Position numbers and translations under genes: made by a program. A DNA stretch of 64,000 nt from Arachnopeziza araneosa (Eukaryota; Ascomycota; Leotiomycetes; Helotiales; Arachnopezizaceae): contig QYAI01000077.1 in NCBI GenBank assembly GCA_003988855.1, positions 124,001-188,000 of the forward strand, written 5' to 3'. The notes beneath the pieces are model-generated. The model made no database searches. It had not been told where the DNA came from and was given only the letters and a program-made list of their open reading frames with translations. This document shows positions 20,613 through 31,640 of the stretch, piece after piece; the first letter of the stretch is position 1, and the number at the start of each line of letters is the position of its first letter.

Positions 20613-23246
20613 TTAGTGTGATCGGTATCCACCATATTGGTCATCAGATGACCAGTCCATGACGTTGTTCATAGTATGGCCAGTGACGGCAGCCGTGGTG
20701 ACGGCATAGAAATTGAGTAGATCCTGTCCGGTGCCATGGATCAGGGGGAAGTTCATCCCATTAAGGTTATCTCCACATCCTGGAATCTCACCAAAGAGAG
20801 CCGATGGCGCAGAGCTGTTGATTGTGCTACCAGTGTTTGAAGGGAAGAGTTGGAAATCGTTCCCAAGGTTGTTATTATTTTGAGGAATGAAGTCCTCGAA
20901 GCCTTCATCAACCTCACGGAGAGATGTGGGGGTATAGAGCATGGTATTGCCATGACCAACTGGAGATATGTGTGGAGCCTGTTGGACTGAGTCACCAACA
21001 AATGGCATGCCAGAGGTCTCGTAAACACGGTGGAAGATTTCATGCGATGGAGTGGGAAGCTGAGCATTGGCAGAGTAGAGGTCATCCTCAACTTCAAATA
21101 GATTGAAGTCGACGTCATTCCCTCCACTGGCGTTGAAGTGAGAGAAGTCATTGGGGAAGTTTTCCTGGCCGGGAAGAGTGTTGGCCGTGTAGGGAGAGTG
21201 AGATACGGAGGAACGAGAGTTGTTCATTTCCGAGATTGGAGAATATTCGAGTTGGAAGTCAACTTCTGGGCCAAACACGTCTATTTCGCGAGTAGGTTGA
21301 GGGAATAGGTAGTCTGCGTTAAATGGGGCACCAAAGTTGAATTCTTGATTATCCTGAGGAGTCTCAACGACATCTCCGTTGCTGCTAGGAGTGCGGATAT
21401 CGGTCATCTGAGGTGTAGGAAGGCCGGTGTTTGTGTTGGTGCCTGGTGTAGCCTTGTCACGGTTCTTCCCATTGTTTTTGGATCGAACATACTCCCATCC
21501 GTGGGCCTTCTCCATATGTTGCTTGCAGTTTGATTCACGCTTGGATCGATATGGGCAGGGTTTGAATTGACACTCATACAGCGCTGGTGCAGAGGAGTGC
21601 TTGTCGTTGATATGACGGTCCATCTCCTTTTCGGTTGGCCACCCGTACTCGTGATATTTGCATGTGTCCATTGGGCACTTCCAGGGACGAGAATGGGTCT
21701 TCTCGTGCTTGGTCAAATCACAGGGGCGTTTGAACTCCTTGTCGCATCCTGGTTCACGGCAGCGTTTTGGTGCGAGTTCTGCTGCAGAGGCAGATCGCTT
21801 ACGGCGAGCCATTGATCGGAGGATGGACTCGTCTTCTTCGGCTTCCTCGCTCAGAGATCGCTTGAATCGAATGGAGTCTTTGCTATCCTCGTCGTCGAGA
21901 TCGACAGGGAGTCCGGTAGCTATGGAAATGGCCTTTCCGTTCTTCTTAACTCGGACTAATTCAGCTGGTCGGCCGTTCTTTGTAAGACCACCGTGAAGCC
22001 TGACTTCATCAGATCTGGATGGTAGATAATCAGTAAATGTGACCCGGAGTGGATTTGGAGGACTTAAGCGAAGAGTCGACAAAGGTTGCCGGTGTGACTC
22101 AACGCTCAGCTCTCGGTGAGAGGGTGTAACATACGATTCAGGATCCATCTCTCCGACCTTCTCTCCTTTCTCTTCCTTTTCCTTGGCGGCTTGGACTTGT
22201 TGGGCGTACTGCTTGATCTGGTCGACGAGATCGACGAAGTATCCGTTAGTATAAGGTCGGTCGTGTGGGCGAGTCTGTTCGCGGTCGCTGAGATACTCCA
22301 CCGTCGCTTGGATACACCGGATAGACGTGATGCAGAACTCGAGATACAAGGCGGCAGACTTGGCTCTCTCCTTCAAGCGCGAAAACCAGTGAGCAACTCC
22401 CCCTGCAACATCATCTTGGGATTCACTTACAGGTGCCATAAAGATCAAAGTCTTTTCGAGATCACGGAGACACACAATCTCCTTTGCATGGATTCTTCTA
22501 GGACAGTCTTTGATGATGGGGTGGAAGTCCTTCAAAGACGATTTGGCGAGCAAAGGCTTCAAGATATGCTCTTGAATGCGGTTGCTGGCGCGAGAACTGA
22601 GTCTGGGAAGACTCTTGATTGTTGATGAATGGGCAGCAGCGGATCTAGTTATAGCTGATGCAGTCACAGTTGACTTGGCACCTTTCTCATCGGATGCGCT
22701 AGTGAGCGCAGCATCTGCAACCTTCTTACCGGATGCGGATCCAATTGAGGATCCTAGACCACTATCTGAGTACCGCGATGGGCGACGGTCATGACGAGGA
22801 CGGAGAGAACGTCTGCCAATAGAGGCACGCTCCTTATCCATCACACTATCCATGATAGGACCGTATGATTGAGCAGTCGGCGAGCCGACGTTGAGAAATC
22901 CTCGAGGGACTGGGTCTGCCTCGTCACGGAAGGATTGTCTTGCAGCTGGAGAGGGGTCCTCGAGAGCAGAGAGACCTCGATCAATATCTCCAAGAGTTAA
23001 AGCAACGCGGCGCTTGTGGGCATCGACAACATCCTCAAGTGTGGTTTGAGAACGGCGAGGGAGGGCGGGGACTTTAAAGTGATGAGGGATATCGCGCTCG
23101 GGTGAGGAAGGAGAGTGAAAGGTAGCACCTTTGCGGAGGGACATGTTGGTATTAACAGTCGGACGGCCTGACGCACTCAAGGAAGTGGGAGTCAGAGAGG
23201 AAGAGGTGGTCTTTGTAGTTGTTCGGCGTGGATGGCTAAACGACAT
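20613..23246 (-). CDS. C2H2 zinc-finger protein, probable transcription factor
   Basis: Open frame of 877 aa, or 857 aa if a likely in-frame intron at 22430-22371 is removed. Three C2H2-type fingers lie at about residues 495-582: CREPGCDKEFKRPCDLTKH, then CPMDTCKYHEYGW continuing to HINDKH, then CQFKPCPYRSKRESNCKQH. The HGWEYVRSKNNGK segment follows. The N-terminal half has a conserved helical region (ATVEYLSDREQTRPHDRPYT) and Ser-rich linkers. The C-terminal third is Asn/Pro/Ser-rich, as in activation domains. The 60-nt segment begins GTAAGT, ends TTGAAG, contains a GCTCAC branch-like site and no stop. Removing it joins FMAP directly to ERAKSAALYLEFC, which reads better. The target genes are unknown. 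A TACGG repeat lies about 940 bp upstream. Confidence 0.85.
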   Translation of the reverse strand: MSFSHPRRTTTKTTSSSLTPTSLSASGRPTVNTNMSLRKGATFHSPSSPERDIPHHFKVPALPRRSQTTLEDVVDAHKRRVALTLGDIDRGLSALEDPSPAARQSFRDEADPVPRGFLNVGSPTAQSYGPIMDSVMDKERASIGRRSLRPRHDRRPSRYSDSGLGSSIGSASGKKVADAALTSASDEKGAKSTVTASAITRSAAAHSSTIKSLPRLSSRASNRIQEHILKPLLAKSSLKDFHPIIKDCPRRIHAKEIVCLRDLEKTLIFMAPVSESQDDVAGGVAHWFSRLKERAKSAALYLEFCITSIRCIQATVEYLSDREQTRPHDRPYTNGYFVDLVDQIKQYAQQVQAAKEKEEKGEKVGEMDPESYVTPSHRELSVESHRQPLSTLRLSPPNPLRVTFTDYLPSRSDEVRLHGGLTKNGRPAELVRVKKNGKAISIATGLPVDLDDEDSKDSIRFKRSLSEEAEEDESILRSMARRKRSASAAELAPKRCREPGCDKEFKRPCDLTKHEKTHSRPWKCPMDTCKYHEYGWPTEKEMDRHINDKHSSAPALYECQFKPCPYRSKRESNCKQHMEKAHGWEYVRSKNNGKNRDKATPGTNTNTGLPTPQMTDIRTPSSNGDVVETPQDNQEFNFGAPFNADYLFPQPTREIDVFGPEVDFQLEYSPISEMNNSRSSVSHSPYTANTLPGQENFPNDFSHFNASGGNDVDFNLFEVEDDLYSANAQLPTPSHEIFHRVYETSGMPFVGDSVQQAPHISPVGHGNTMLYTPTSLREVDEGFEDFIPQNNNNLGNDFQLFPSNTGSTINSSAPSALFGEIPGCGDNLNGMNFPLIHGTGQDLLNFYAVTTAAVTGHTMNNVMDWSSDDQYGGYRSH

Positions 23247-24186
23247 GCTGAGTGGCCAGGTGTGTAGATCAAGAAAGGGTTGGATACCGCTTGAGTACTG
23301 GGATGTGATTAGCTTTGGGATTCCTTATTTCATGCAGATGGCAGGTGAGTCACCGGCCCAGTTACGTCTGGGATCGGTAAGTCGAACCCGTCCCGATTGG
23401 GAACCGGCCAAGACGAGATATGAAGCTTTTCAATCCACGTTTATATATAGGGCTGATTCGTCAATGACAGAGGAGTCTGGATGCAGCACCGCGTGGGCCG
23501 TGATGTGTGGGGAACAGAAGCAGAGGAAATGGAAGCATACACAGCTCAAGATTGCTCGTGCGACCCTTCCGCTTGATGGGCGAAAGATGAAGCTCCCTCC
23601 CGAGTCCTGGGGATTTGAGGAACTGGCTGCCGGCGATGAGCGTTTGGTGGTGAACGCAAGAACGAAGACGAGGACAACGAGGCTTAGAAAGAAGAGGGAT
23701 CGTGATGAAAGCAAGAGGTGCGGATGTCGACGGAATGTAAGGCTAGCTGTTGCCTAGAGGTTGACGACAGTGGAAGAAGTATATGAGGGGGGACAAATCC
23801 AGCCGTCTCAGAACAAGTCCTTCAGCGAAAAAGGACTCACCGGGAAATATTGGCAACGCGTGTGGATTGCGAGTCTGATGGTGATGGAAGGTGTTGGAAG
23901 GGAGGACTTTTTGCGCTGACGAGGAAGACTGAGAGATGAGGTGCGGTGGGAGTGTGCCTGACAAAACGCCTCACTCCCTGTGCGACTGAGGGAGGAAGGG
24001 GGGGGGGCTTGGCTGCTGCCTGGAGTCACAACGAGCAGCGGTCAACAGCACCAATGGAAGAAGCCGCCCTGCTGTGGGGGGTTTGTAAACGCTGCAGCGA
24101 ATGGGACGCCCTCGCAAACACGCGCTAGATGGGGCGAAGCCTGTGAGCACTGGACATGGGAATAACGAGTGTTTGCGCTGGCGAAC

Positions 24187-24222
24187 ACGGTACGGTACAG
24201 TACGGTACGGTACGGTACGGTA
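24187..24222. repeat. 5-bp tandem repeat, unit TACGG
   Basis: About seven copies of a five-base unit run head to tail, with one A-for-G change in the second. The array lies about 940 bases upstream of the C2H2 gene start. Confidence 0.9.
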
Positions 24223-24656
24223 ACGTTAACCAGACCCAAAAGTCACAGAGCCACCATATGGATGGAGATGAGGGAATAATCTCTGCATGGCGACGGGACC
24301 GTCATCTCGCTGCCCGATCCTTTCTCTTCTCTCCGCTGTGCTCCCCTTCTGGCCACACCGCAGATCCATGGAAGGATGCTGGCTCACGTGAATAGCCGTT
24401 GCAAGTGACCCTTCTGGCTTATCTAATGCCTGACATTACGAACGGCGCCATGATTGGCTCCGTCGGACGACCCAACGCTCTGTCAGACGGCATAGCATTA
24501 CGCCGGGCCCGTCACCGATTATCAAGCGGCACGACGACAACCACAACAACAACGACGGTGCCATCGGAGCCTCATTCATCCAACAGAGCGAGCGGGCAGA
24601 ATGGGGCTCCGATTCCTTCCTGCTCCGTCCCGGCGCTCTAAATGCGTCCCTCACAG

Positions 24657-24680
24657 CCACCACCACCACCACCACCACCT
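24657..24680. repeat. CCA trinucleotide microsatellite
   Basis: About eight CCA/CAC units in a region without genes. Confidence 0.8.
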
Positions 24681-27600
24681 CAAACATCAACTCGACGGCG
24701 AGATTGACCTATCATCTCGACTCGCGCGGTTTGAGCAGATGCATGGAGGTTCGGATTTCCACTTGTTCCTGCCAGCGAGCTTCTGCTGCCGCTTTTGCGC
24801 GTCTGGAGTCCCTGGGACCCCGAGCACCGATATATCATGTTGATTGCGCTGCCTTGACACCGAGTACACGTTTCTGGTACCTCCTTTTGTCAGCCGAGTC
24901 GTGGCGAACGCGAGTCTCCAACACGCTGCAGACGTCTCTCGTCACACCCTTCCTCTGAGAGGAGGCCGGTGAGAAACTGACCGCACTCGTTCGACATGGC
25001 CCCATCTCACTGCTCAATGGAGAAGGTGTCCACATCGCGCTTAAGGACCGGGTTGTCTGTGCGTGCGTTAAGGTTGTTGCGTGTGAAGCTTCTTTTTCCT
25101 GCTAGTCGGTCGTCAAGTCAAGTCGAGTCAAGTCGTCAGATGTCAGCTGCGACAAGAGGCCACCCATCCATTTCTTTCTCTTGCTCCACCAACCTTGAAC
25201 GGACTGGCTCCCGCAGAATGGCGTCAAGTCTCAAACGGAACTTGGCTTTCTCGTGACTCTTCTTCCCAATCATCATGCATCTCCCTGCTCTGAGTGTTTC
25301 TTCCCCCATAAATGACTCAATCAAACATCACTCGCCTATGCACCTCCACAGCCATCATGGAAATTGTACGAGAGCAGCAGCATGGATTGAATTCGGCCAT
25401 TCGCCCATTCCCAGTCGCCCGCCCATTCGCTCAACCCTCCACCCGTTCCCAGGACTCTTGCCTCAAGATCTGTTCTTTGCAACCCAAATGCGACCTGTGA
25501 CTCGCCAGCCCTACCATATGGCTGGAACAGGAATGATGCAGGAGGTGTTGCACCGTTTCTGCCAGGCCAGACGCAATGATCGTGGTGGGTTTGGCCGTGG
25601 GCAAGGGCGCGTACGATGGAAATGGACACGGCTGTGCTGTAGATTGCAGTGCTGAAATAGAGTAGGTCAAGAAATTGCTCTCGTAAAGAGACCCGTCGAC
25701 CACACACGTGAAGGTGTAGCCAATGCTGCACGCCAGATGTGCCTGCATCTTGCTGCGCACGAAAATTCTTTTCCCTTCTGCTGCGCTGCGGCTGAAGAGC
25801 TGAGGTCCATTGGGCCATTTCCTGTTTTGGCCATTCGCATTTGCGAATCACCTCCCCTCGCGCTTTCCACATTCAATCTATTTTCTCTTTCTCCTTTAAA
25901 TCACGCAGTGGCTTGCATGCTCATCCATTTCGAACCTCAAATATCAGGAGCATAGTTTTGTGCGAGTCTCTGAAATATTCGACCAGAGTCACGTGTCGTT
26001 GAAACACGACTTTGCTCTATATCCATTGCATCTCGTTTTCTGTGGCTCACATCCGGTTCTATCTGGGATTGATGTTTGGTTTTCTGATTTCCTTGCTTCT
26101 CTATTCTCATCAACGCCACAAATTCACGTGAACAGCCAGCCACTTCAGAAGGCAGATTCTAAGGCTGAGCATGTAGCCACAACCGTCTTCTCCACGACTG
26201 GCGTCGATTTCTCCTTTCCAAAACCTACACTGCCAGCCGAATCACAACTGATCTGGACCAATTCCTTAGTATGAATGTTATCAATGCGATGAGCCATGTC
26301 CGTTGGACTAAGGAACGGAGCTTCCGTAGGAGCCTTCATCGGGCAGACTACCCCAACCCTGCGCAGTATATCTACGAGATCCTTGAGAACAGAGAGGCTC
26401 CGGTGGAACTCAGCCGTCGCTTTCCGCAATTGATATTCTTTCAGCTTGCATTCTCAACATTCAGAGAATCAGTGACCGAAGCCGCTGACCAGGCTTTCTC
26501 TCCAAACTCGGTGAGCAGACAAGGTTAGCGCTTGATGATGCTGAAGAAATGATCAATCATTTTTGATTTTGTGGTGCAGACGTATGTGGAGAGGAGAGGT
26601 GATGATTTGGAGGGGGGATCAAGATTACTCTGAGAAAGAGGCAATTGACTAAGTTCTCACAGCGGCTGTCAAACGCTTCTGCACAGGTTCACCTACACAT
26701 ACTCGTATGACTTTGCATGGTGCCCTTTGCTTAATCAAGAGTTTGCCTAACGCCTCCTGAATTTCACAAAATCACGAGAGCATACCTCTGGCTGCATCTA
26801 TTCCCAGCCAAGAACACAATGTTCTTGTACTTGGGTGTTTGATATCGTCGGTATAGAATTACTTCATGACTGAAAAAAAAACAGCCCTATACTTATTTCA
26901 TAGTGTGTCTCGCAGCTGACTTCTCAATTCAGATCTGCAGGAAGTAATTGAGGTGCAGAGTACATCTATTCTTCAATCGAGATTGTTTATCCTATCCCAG
27001 ATATTTGCAACCGTGAAAGACCGTGGCGACTACTTGAATCAATCAGGTGCAAATATGCTTGGCGCTAATGAATCACATTCTGGATGCTAGAATGGCGAGT
27101 TTAAATTGGGAATCGAGATACTTCTACTCCCCTGAGCATGCTCGATTAGCTTCAAATTAGCACTCGCCTGAATTCCCAGCTCGCGACATCAAAATCCCTT
27201 CTGCCTCTGGTTTGAATACGCTCTCAAGTTCCTCCGTATCTGCTATGCCCAACGTCGTGGTCCTTGATCAGCAATCGAGCCTATGCCACATTGCCGCCTT
27301 CGATTCTAAACCCCTCTCGACCAGAGCTCTCTCAATCACTGAAGATGAGCGGAGATATTTACAAGGAAACGGAGCTCTCTTGTTCACTCACGGATGTTGA
27401 TTGGAACTGACTTCACGGGTTGTGGGAGATGTCTTTTCCGATTTGTGATGAGACGGACAGCTTCTCTGGTCAAAAGCAAAGTGGAGGTAATTCAGAAGGA
27501 AGTTTCTCTGGTTGTTGATTTGATGGCTTAATTAGTACAGTAACAGGATGCATTGATCGTCATTTGGGTTTATGATGTAAGATTATCCGCTTTTTATCGA

Positions 27601-28475
27601 GATTTACATTGTGAGTTCATATATTCTAGAGATTTCTATATCAACAGTACAAGAGCTCAATGAATGTATCCAACTAATCAAGTCTTGAGGAAGCATGCAG
27701 AACCTCAAGGATATAACAGGTATATCTGAATTCCAAAAGCATCTCAATTACTCTCCAACCTCTTACCAACTTGCAACTCCAAATCAGACCACGTCAATCC
27801 CCAGATAGATCCTCCACCGAGAAAGAACATCGAATCCCGATATCCACAATCAGCAACATTCATCCCCCCGTTCAACGACCACCTTCAACCACGCACAATC
27901 AACACCCGAATCCGAGACAAAACAGGAAGCAAGCAGGAGTAACGTATTCCCAGCCCTGCATTATGCACTCGTACAGACCACTGATTTCCGTCCTCACTAG
28001 ATCGGGAGGACAAGCACCTTTTCTAGGAGCAGAAGTGAGATGGATGATAAGGTTGAGATGGGTGAGATGGGTGGCGGAGACGGAGTGTGGAGAATCTGAT
28101 AATAACGGCTTGATTGCTCTGTTAGAGATTACTTGGATTGCTGATGTACAGGATTGATATGGGTTACTACATTAATGTGATCTTATTTGGGAGAGGTTGA
28201 GAACGAAAGAGATATCACGCTGATGAACTCGAGGAAAGCTGCGATGAATTCTCGATTCTAGCCGATTCGCTCACAATGGTAAGATAGTGCTCACTTCACC
28301 TATGCCTAAGAATCGCCGATGACTTACTCCCTTACTTATAGCTCCTCGGAGAGGATTTTCAACTCAAGGCACAATACAAAAACGATTCATCAGTGAGGAT
28401 TGTACAAATCTCGGACCAAATCATATATTCATGGTAGAGACTATCTACTTATACCCAAAAAATACCGCTTCTAAA

Positions 28476-30046
28476 TCAAACATTTTCCCTTTTCTTGATA
28501 CCGACCATGCACTCCAGCGGTTTCCTCAAGAACCCCTCCCTCGTTTCCAGTGTCTTCTGATAGAGGTCAAAATTATACCTCCTAAAAGTGGTCGCTATGA
28601 TAAGTGTTAATTCCATCTCGGCCACATTTCTGCCCACACAGCTCCTGGGCCCATAGCTGAAAGGGATAAACGCATTCTTCTGCCTCTCCGTAAGCGTATC
28701 CCATCTATCTGGCACGTATTCATCCGCATCCAAACCCCATACCTCTTTTGAGTGGTGGATGGTGTAGGCAGGGACGGAGAGGACGGTGTGGGCGGGGAAG
28801 TGGTGTCCTTGAATGGTCACGCCTGGTCCGGGAGGGACGACACGTGGGAGGCCGAGAGAGGAGGTAGAGTGGATGCGAAGTGTCTCTTGAATAACGTTAT
28901 TCAGATATTTGAGATCTTTTACCATCTCAAAACTCGGGATGTCAATTCCGACGGGAATGGCGTCATCGAGCTCCTTCTGAAGCTTTTGTAGTACTCCTGG
29001 TGTTTTGCAAACCCAATAGAGGATTGCGCAGGATGTGTTAGAAGTTGTATCTGAGCCGGCAATAAGTTGGGTGAGGGCTTCAGCAGTCAATTCTTCTCTG
29101 CCTAATTTCTGGCCTTTCTCATCTTTGCCTTCCATTAGACGAGCCAAGAGATCAACTCGTCCACTATCTTGCTTGCCATCGAGACGTTGGCTAACTCTAG
29201 CGACAGCAATACCGGCCAAATTCTGGACGGCCGCTAAACCTTGGCTGAAGAATGGGTCCGGGAGATACTTGGCATATGGTTTTAACTGCGGAAGACAACC
29301 CAATGTCCCAGAAACCTCGCCTCTACGGTTCAAGACCTCGACAGCAGGAGCATACGTGACTGGTGCATCGGGTGTCAGCCTTATCTCAGTGATATCTTTT
29401 CCCTTCTCCAGCATCCCAAATGGCTGGCCGAATGCTAGATCACCAATGATATCAAAAGCCAAGTAATTATACCAATGTAGGCAATCGATCTTGGCAAATT
29501 GGCCTTGAGCATTGTTCGATAATGTATCCCACTGCTTGACAAACAATTCGAGGTTCTGATGCATATATGTTTCGAATTGAACAATGGATTTGGTTGAAAA
29601 GGTGTGCGAGATGGTCTTGCGTTTGCGAGTGTGCTCAGCCCTATCGCGGGTATTGAATAGACCTCGTTGGATGGAGACAAATGCATCGTAATATTGTCTG
29701 ATTGGAGTCGTTAGCTCGCCCATTTCTCAGCCTCCATTGATACATACGCTTTCAGAAAACCATTCCCGTGACCATAGACCTCTGGGATAGCTCTATCATC
29801 GGCAATGGAAACATGGTCTGGTTGAATGCGGACCAGCTTCCCATATTTCTTATGCGCGCCATCTACACTTTGATATCGTTTCCCTTGCCGACATTGCACT
29901 AGGAGCCATAGATTCGAGAACTTGGCAGCGAAGGGACCCGGCACATCTCTGATCTCTGTGTTAGAGGTGAGATAGGGTACGAGCCAGAAGAGCACGAAAG
30001 CTACAGGAATGGCGTAAGGTGTAAGGATGAACTCGGCGATGCCCAT
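28476..30046 (-). CDS. Cytochrome P450, CYP53-type benzoate 4-hydroxylase
   Basis: ER-bound haem monooxygenase predicted to para-hydroxylate benzoate, the entry step to the protocatechuate branch of aromatic degradation. It also detoxifies plant benzoates. Exons 30046-29748 and 29697-28476, with a 50-nt intron, give 506 aa. The N-terminal anchor FVLFWLVPYLT is followed by the proline-rich RDVPGPF. CYP53-specific blocks are AFVSIQRGLFNTRDRAEHTR, DCLHWYNYLAFDIIGDLAFG and LPDPFFSQGLAAVQNLAG. The I-helix is IAGSDTTSN, the K-helix is QETLRIHS, and the haem loop FIPFSYGPRSCVG carries Cys at about 453. The start is the ATG before the membrane anchor. Family identity is strong; the substrate is inferred from the family. 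Confidence 0.92.
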
Positions 30047-30166
30047 CTTGAAGCACAATGATTGCTGCAGGGATATATGTTCTTCTGTTGACAAGAAGAG
30101 GCAGAGAGACGTAAGACTATAAGTTGCGTAGCAAAGCTTTCTGCGAGTCCTGAAGAGGATGAGCTT

Positions 30167-30177
30167 CTTATATTTAA
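30167..30177 (-). promoter_or_regulatory. TATA-like box of the CYP53 gene
   Basis: Minus-strand TTAAATATAAG lies about 120-130 bases before the start codon, at the position expected for a TATA box with a leader of about 90 bases. It resembles the box upstream of the CYP52 gene. Confidence 0.4.
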
Positions 30178-30613
30178 CAATCTGCCAGCCAACCATAAAA
30201 TGCCGTCTTACCAAACCGTTGCCTTCTCGACAAGCTTCACCCCGCAAATCCAAGTACCACCCGCAGCTTCAGAACCCGATGAAGCTTCTTGGACCTAATC
30301 AACATGCTGGATTTTCGGTCTTCTTTCGGATTGTTCTAAATGTGGCCCGTGCTGATACCGCACTAATGGTAACCGGGGATCCCCGCAAAATATCGCTGGG
30401 CAGCTTCCCCGTTCGACGAATCAGATACCAGCCATTTATACGGCTATCTGTCGGCAATGGGGCTCTTGAGTTCTCATCCGCCGCCTCCTCCAATATGGAT
30501 TACACGTAGTCATCACAGATCTCAAACAAGTGCCTCTGTTCATGGCCGCGCGGATGGAAAGGAATCATGGATGCAAAATCAGCAGCGCTCGTTTAATATT
30601 GACTTTTCTCTCT
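30178..30613. other. Intergenic region upstream of the CYP53 gene
   Basis: It holds the upstream promoter of the CYP53 gene and the 3' flank of the epimerase gene. Both genes are on the minus strand and 567 bases apart. No further feature is seen. Confidence 0.4.
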
Positions 30614-31640
30614 TCATAAAGACCCCTTGCTTCTCCTCCTGTCCACCGCCTCTCTTAACTTGGCAATGACATCCGCAGGATCCTTCGCCCCAAAAACTGC
30701 ACTGCCTGCAACGATCACGTTCGCGCCAGCGTCAGCGGCCTGATCTATCGTTCCTGGGCCCAGTCCTCCATCAACCTCGATGTTCAATTCTGGATATCGC
30801 TTTCTCAACTCTGCAACTTTAGGTAATTCAGACGCCATAAACTTCTGTCCTCCAAATCCAGGATGGACCGTCATTACTAGAACCATCTGCATGGATTGTT
30901 AGCAAGTTCCATCTGATGCTGAACCAAAAGCTCACATCCGGCTTCTCTTCAACAATGGTTGTTTCCAAGATATCCCATAGAACGTCAACGCTTGTGTCGG
31001 GTTTGATAGCTATCCCAGCCAACATTCCTTGATCGTGTATATATCTTATTAACTCTTTTGGGCTTGTCTTTAGTTCGCTCGAGGATTCGGGATTCTCGGC
31101 TGCGCTCGAGGAGATTGCAGCTTCATAATGGAAACAGTAAAGATCGCAGCCGGCCTTTTTGAATTCTTTCACCCATTTTTTGGGCTGCAAACCAGACTTA
31201 GTTTCATGTTGATTGATGTATGATTCAACAAAAATACCTCTGCAATCATCATATGGCAATCGAATGTTCCCTTTCCATGCTTGGTTGAGGGCTTCGAGAC
31301 ATGACTGCGGATCTTGGTGACGACAGGTGGTCCGAAAGTTAAGTTTGGGACGAAGTGCCCGTCCATGATATCCACCTATATCATAAATATTTAGCATGAC
31401 TTTCTACAGCTTCGGAAAAACATGATAATCTTAATACGCTTGCGCCAGAGAAGAGGCACTCCATTACACTTCGATTAAGTGTTGCCGGCTCTTTGTAGGT
31501 TGAGCTTCTAGCTAAGATTAGGTCCATCTTCTTACATGTAGCCAATCCGCTCCATTCTCAATTGTTTTTGAGCACTCCTTCCCTAGATCCGCGAAGTCCG
31601 CCGAGAGAATTGATGGTGCAATGATTGCAGGAGGAGACAT
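30614..31640 (-). CDS. RPE1: Ribulose-phosphate 3-epimerase
   Basis: Interconverts ribulose 5-phosphate and xylulose 5-phosphate in the cytosolic pentose phosphate pathway. The protein of 254 aa comes from exons 31640-31536, 31375-31238, 31184-30936 and 30886-30614. Introns are 160, 53 and 49 nt, all between whole codons. The TIM-barrel motifs are complete: IIAPSILSADFADLG, WLHVDIMDGHFVPNLTFGPP (metal ligands in HVDIMDGH), FDCHMMIAEPKKWV, YCFHYEA, VLVMTVHPGFGGQKFM and the phosphate site EVDGGLGPGTI with GANVIVAGSAVF. Length is normal for fungi. It is about 12 residues longer than minimal forms because of a Ser/Glu insert after HYEAAISSS. Confidence 0.96.

Larger units (their letters stand above)
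23247..28475. other. Gene-free stretch of about 5.2 kb
   Basis: I find no gene here. Frames reach at most about 200 codons, overlap on both strands and contain no family motif. The 1.5 kb next to the C2H2 gene is GC-rich by eye and may hold a long promoter or 5' leader. The right-hand 2.5 kb is more AT-rich. Two simple repeats are listed separately. A small unrecognised gene or non-coding RNA cannot be ruled out. Confidence 0.5.

Noticed and set aside
23131..23757. 208-codon frame overlapping the start of the C2H2 gene
   Set aside because: It runs antisense through the N-terminus of a well-supported gene and has no recognisable feature.
25275..25872. Frames of 126 (+) and 178 (-) codons
   Set aside because: They overlap on opposite strands, with irregular composition and no family resemblance.
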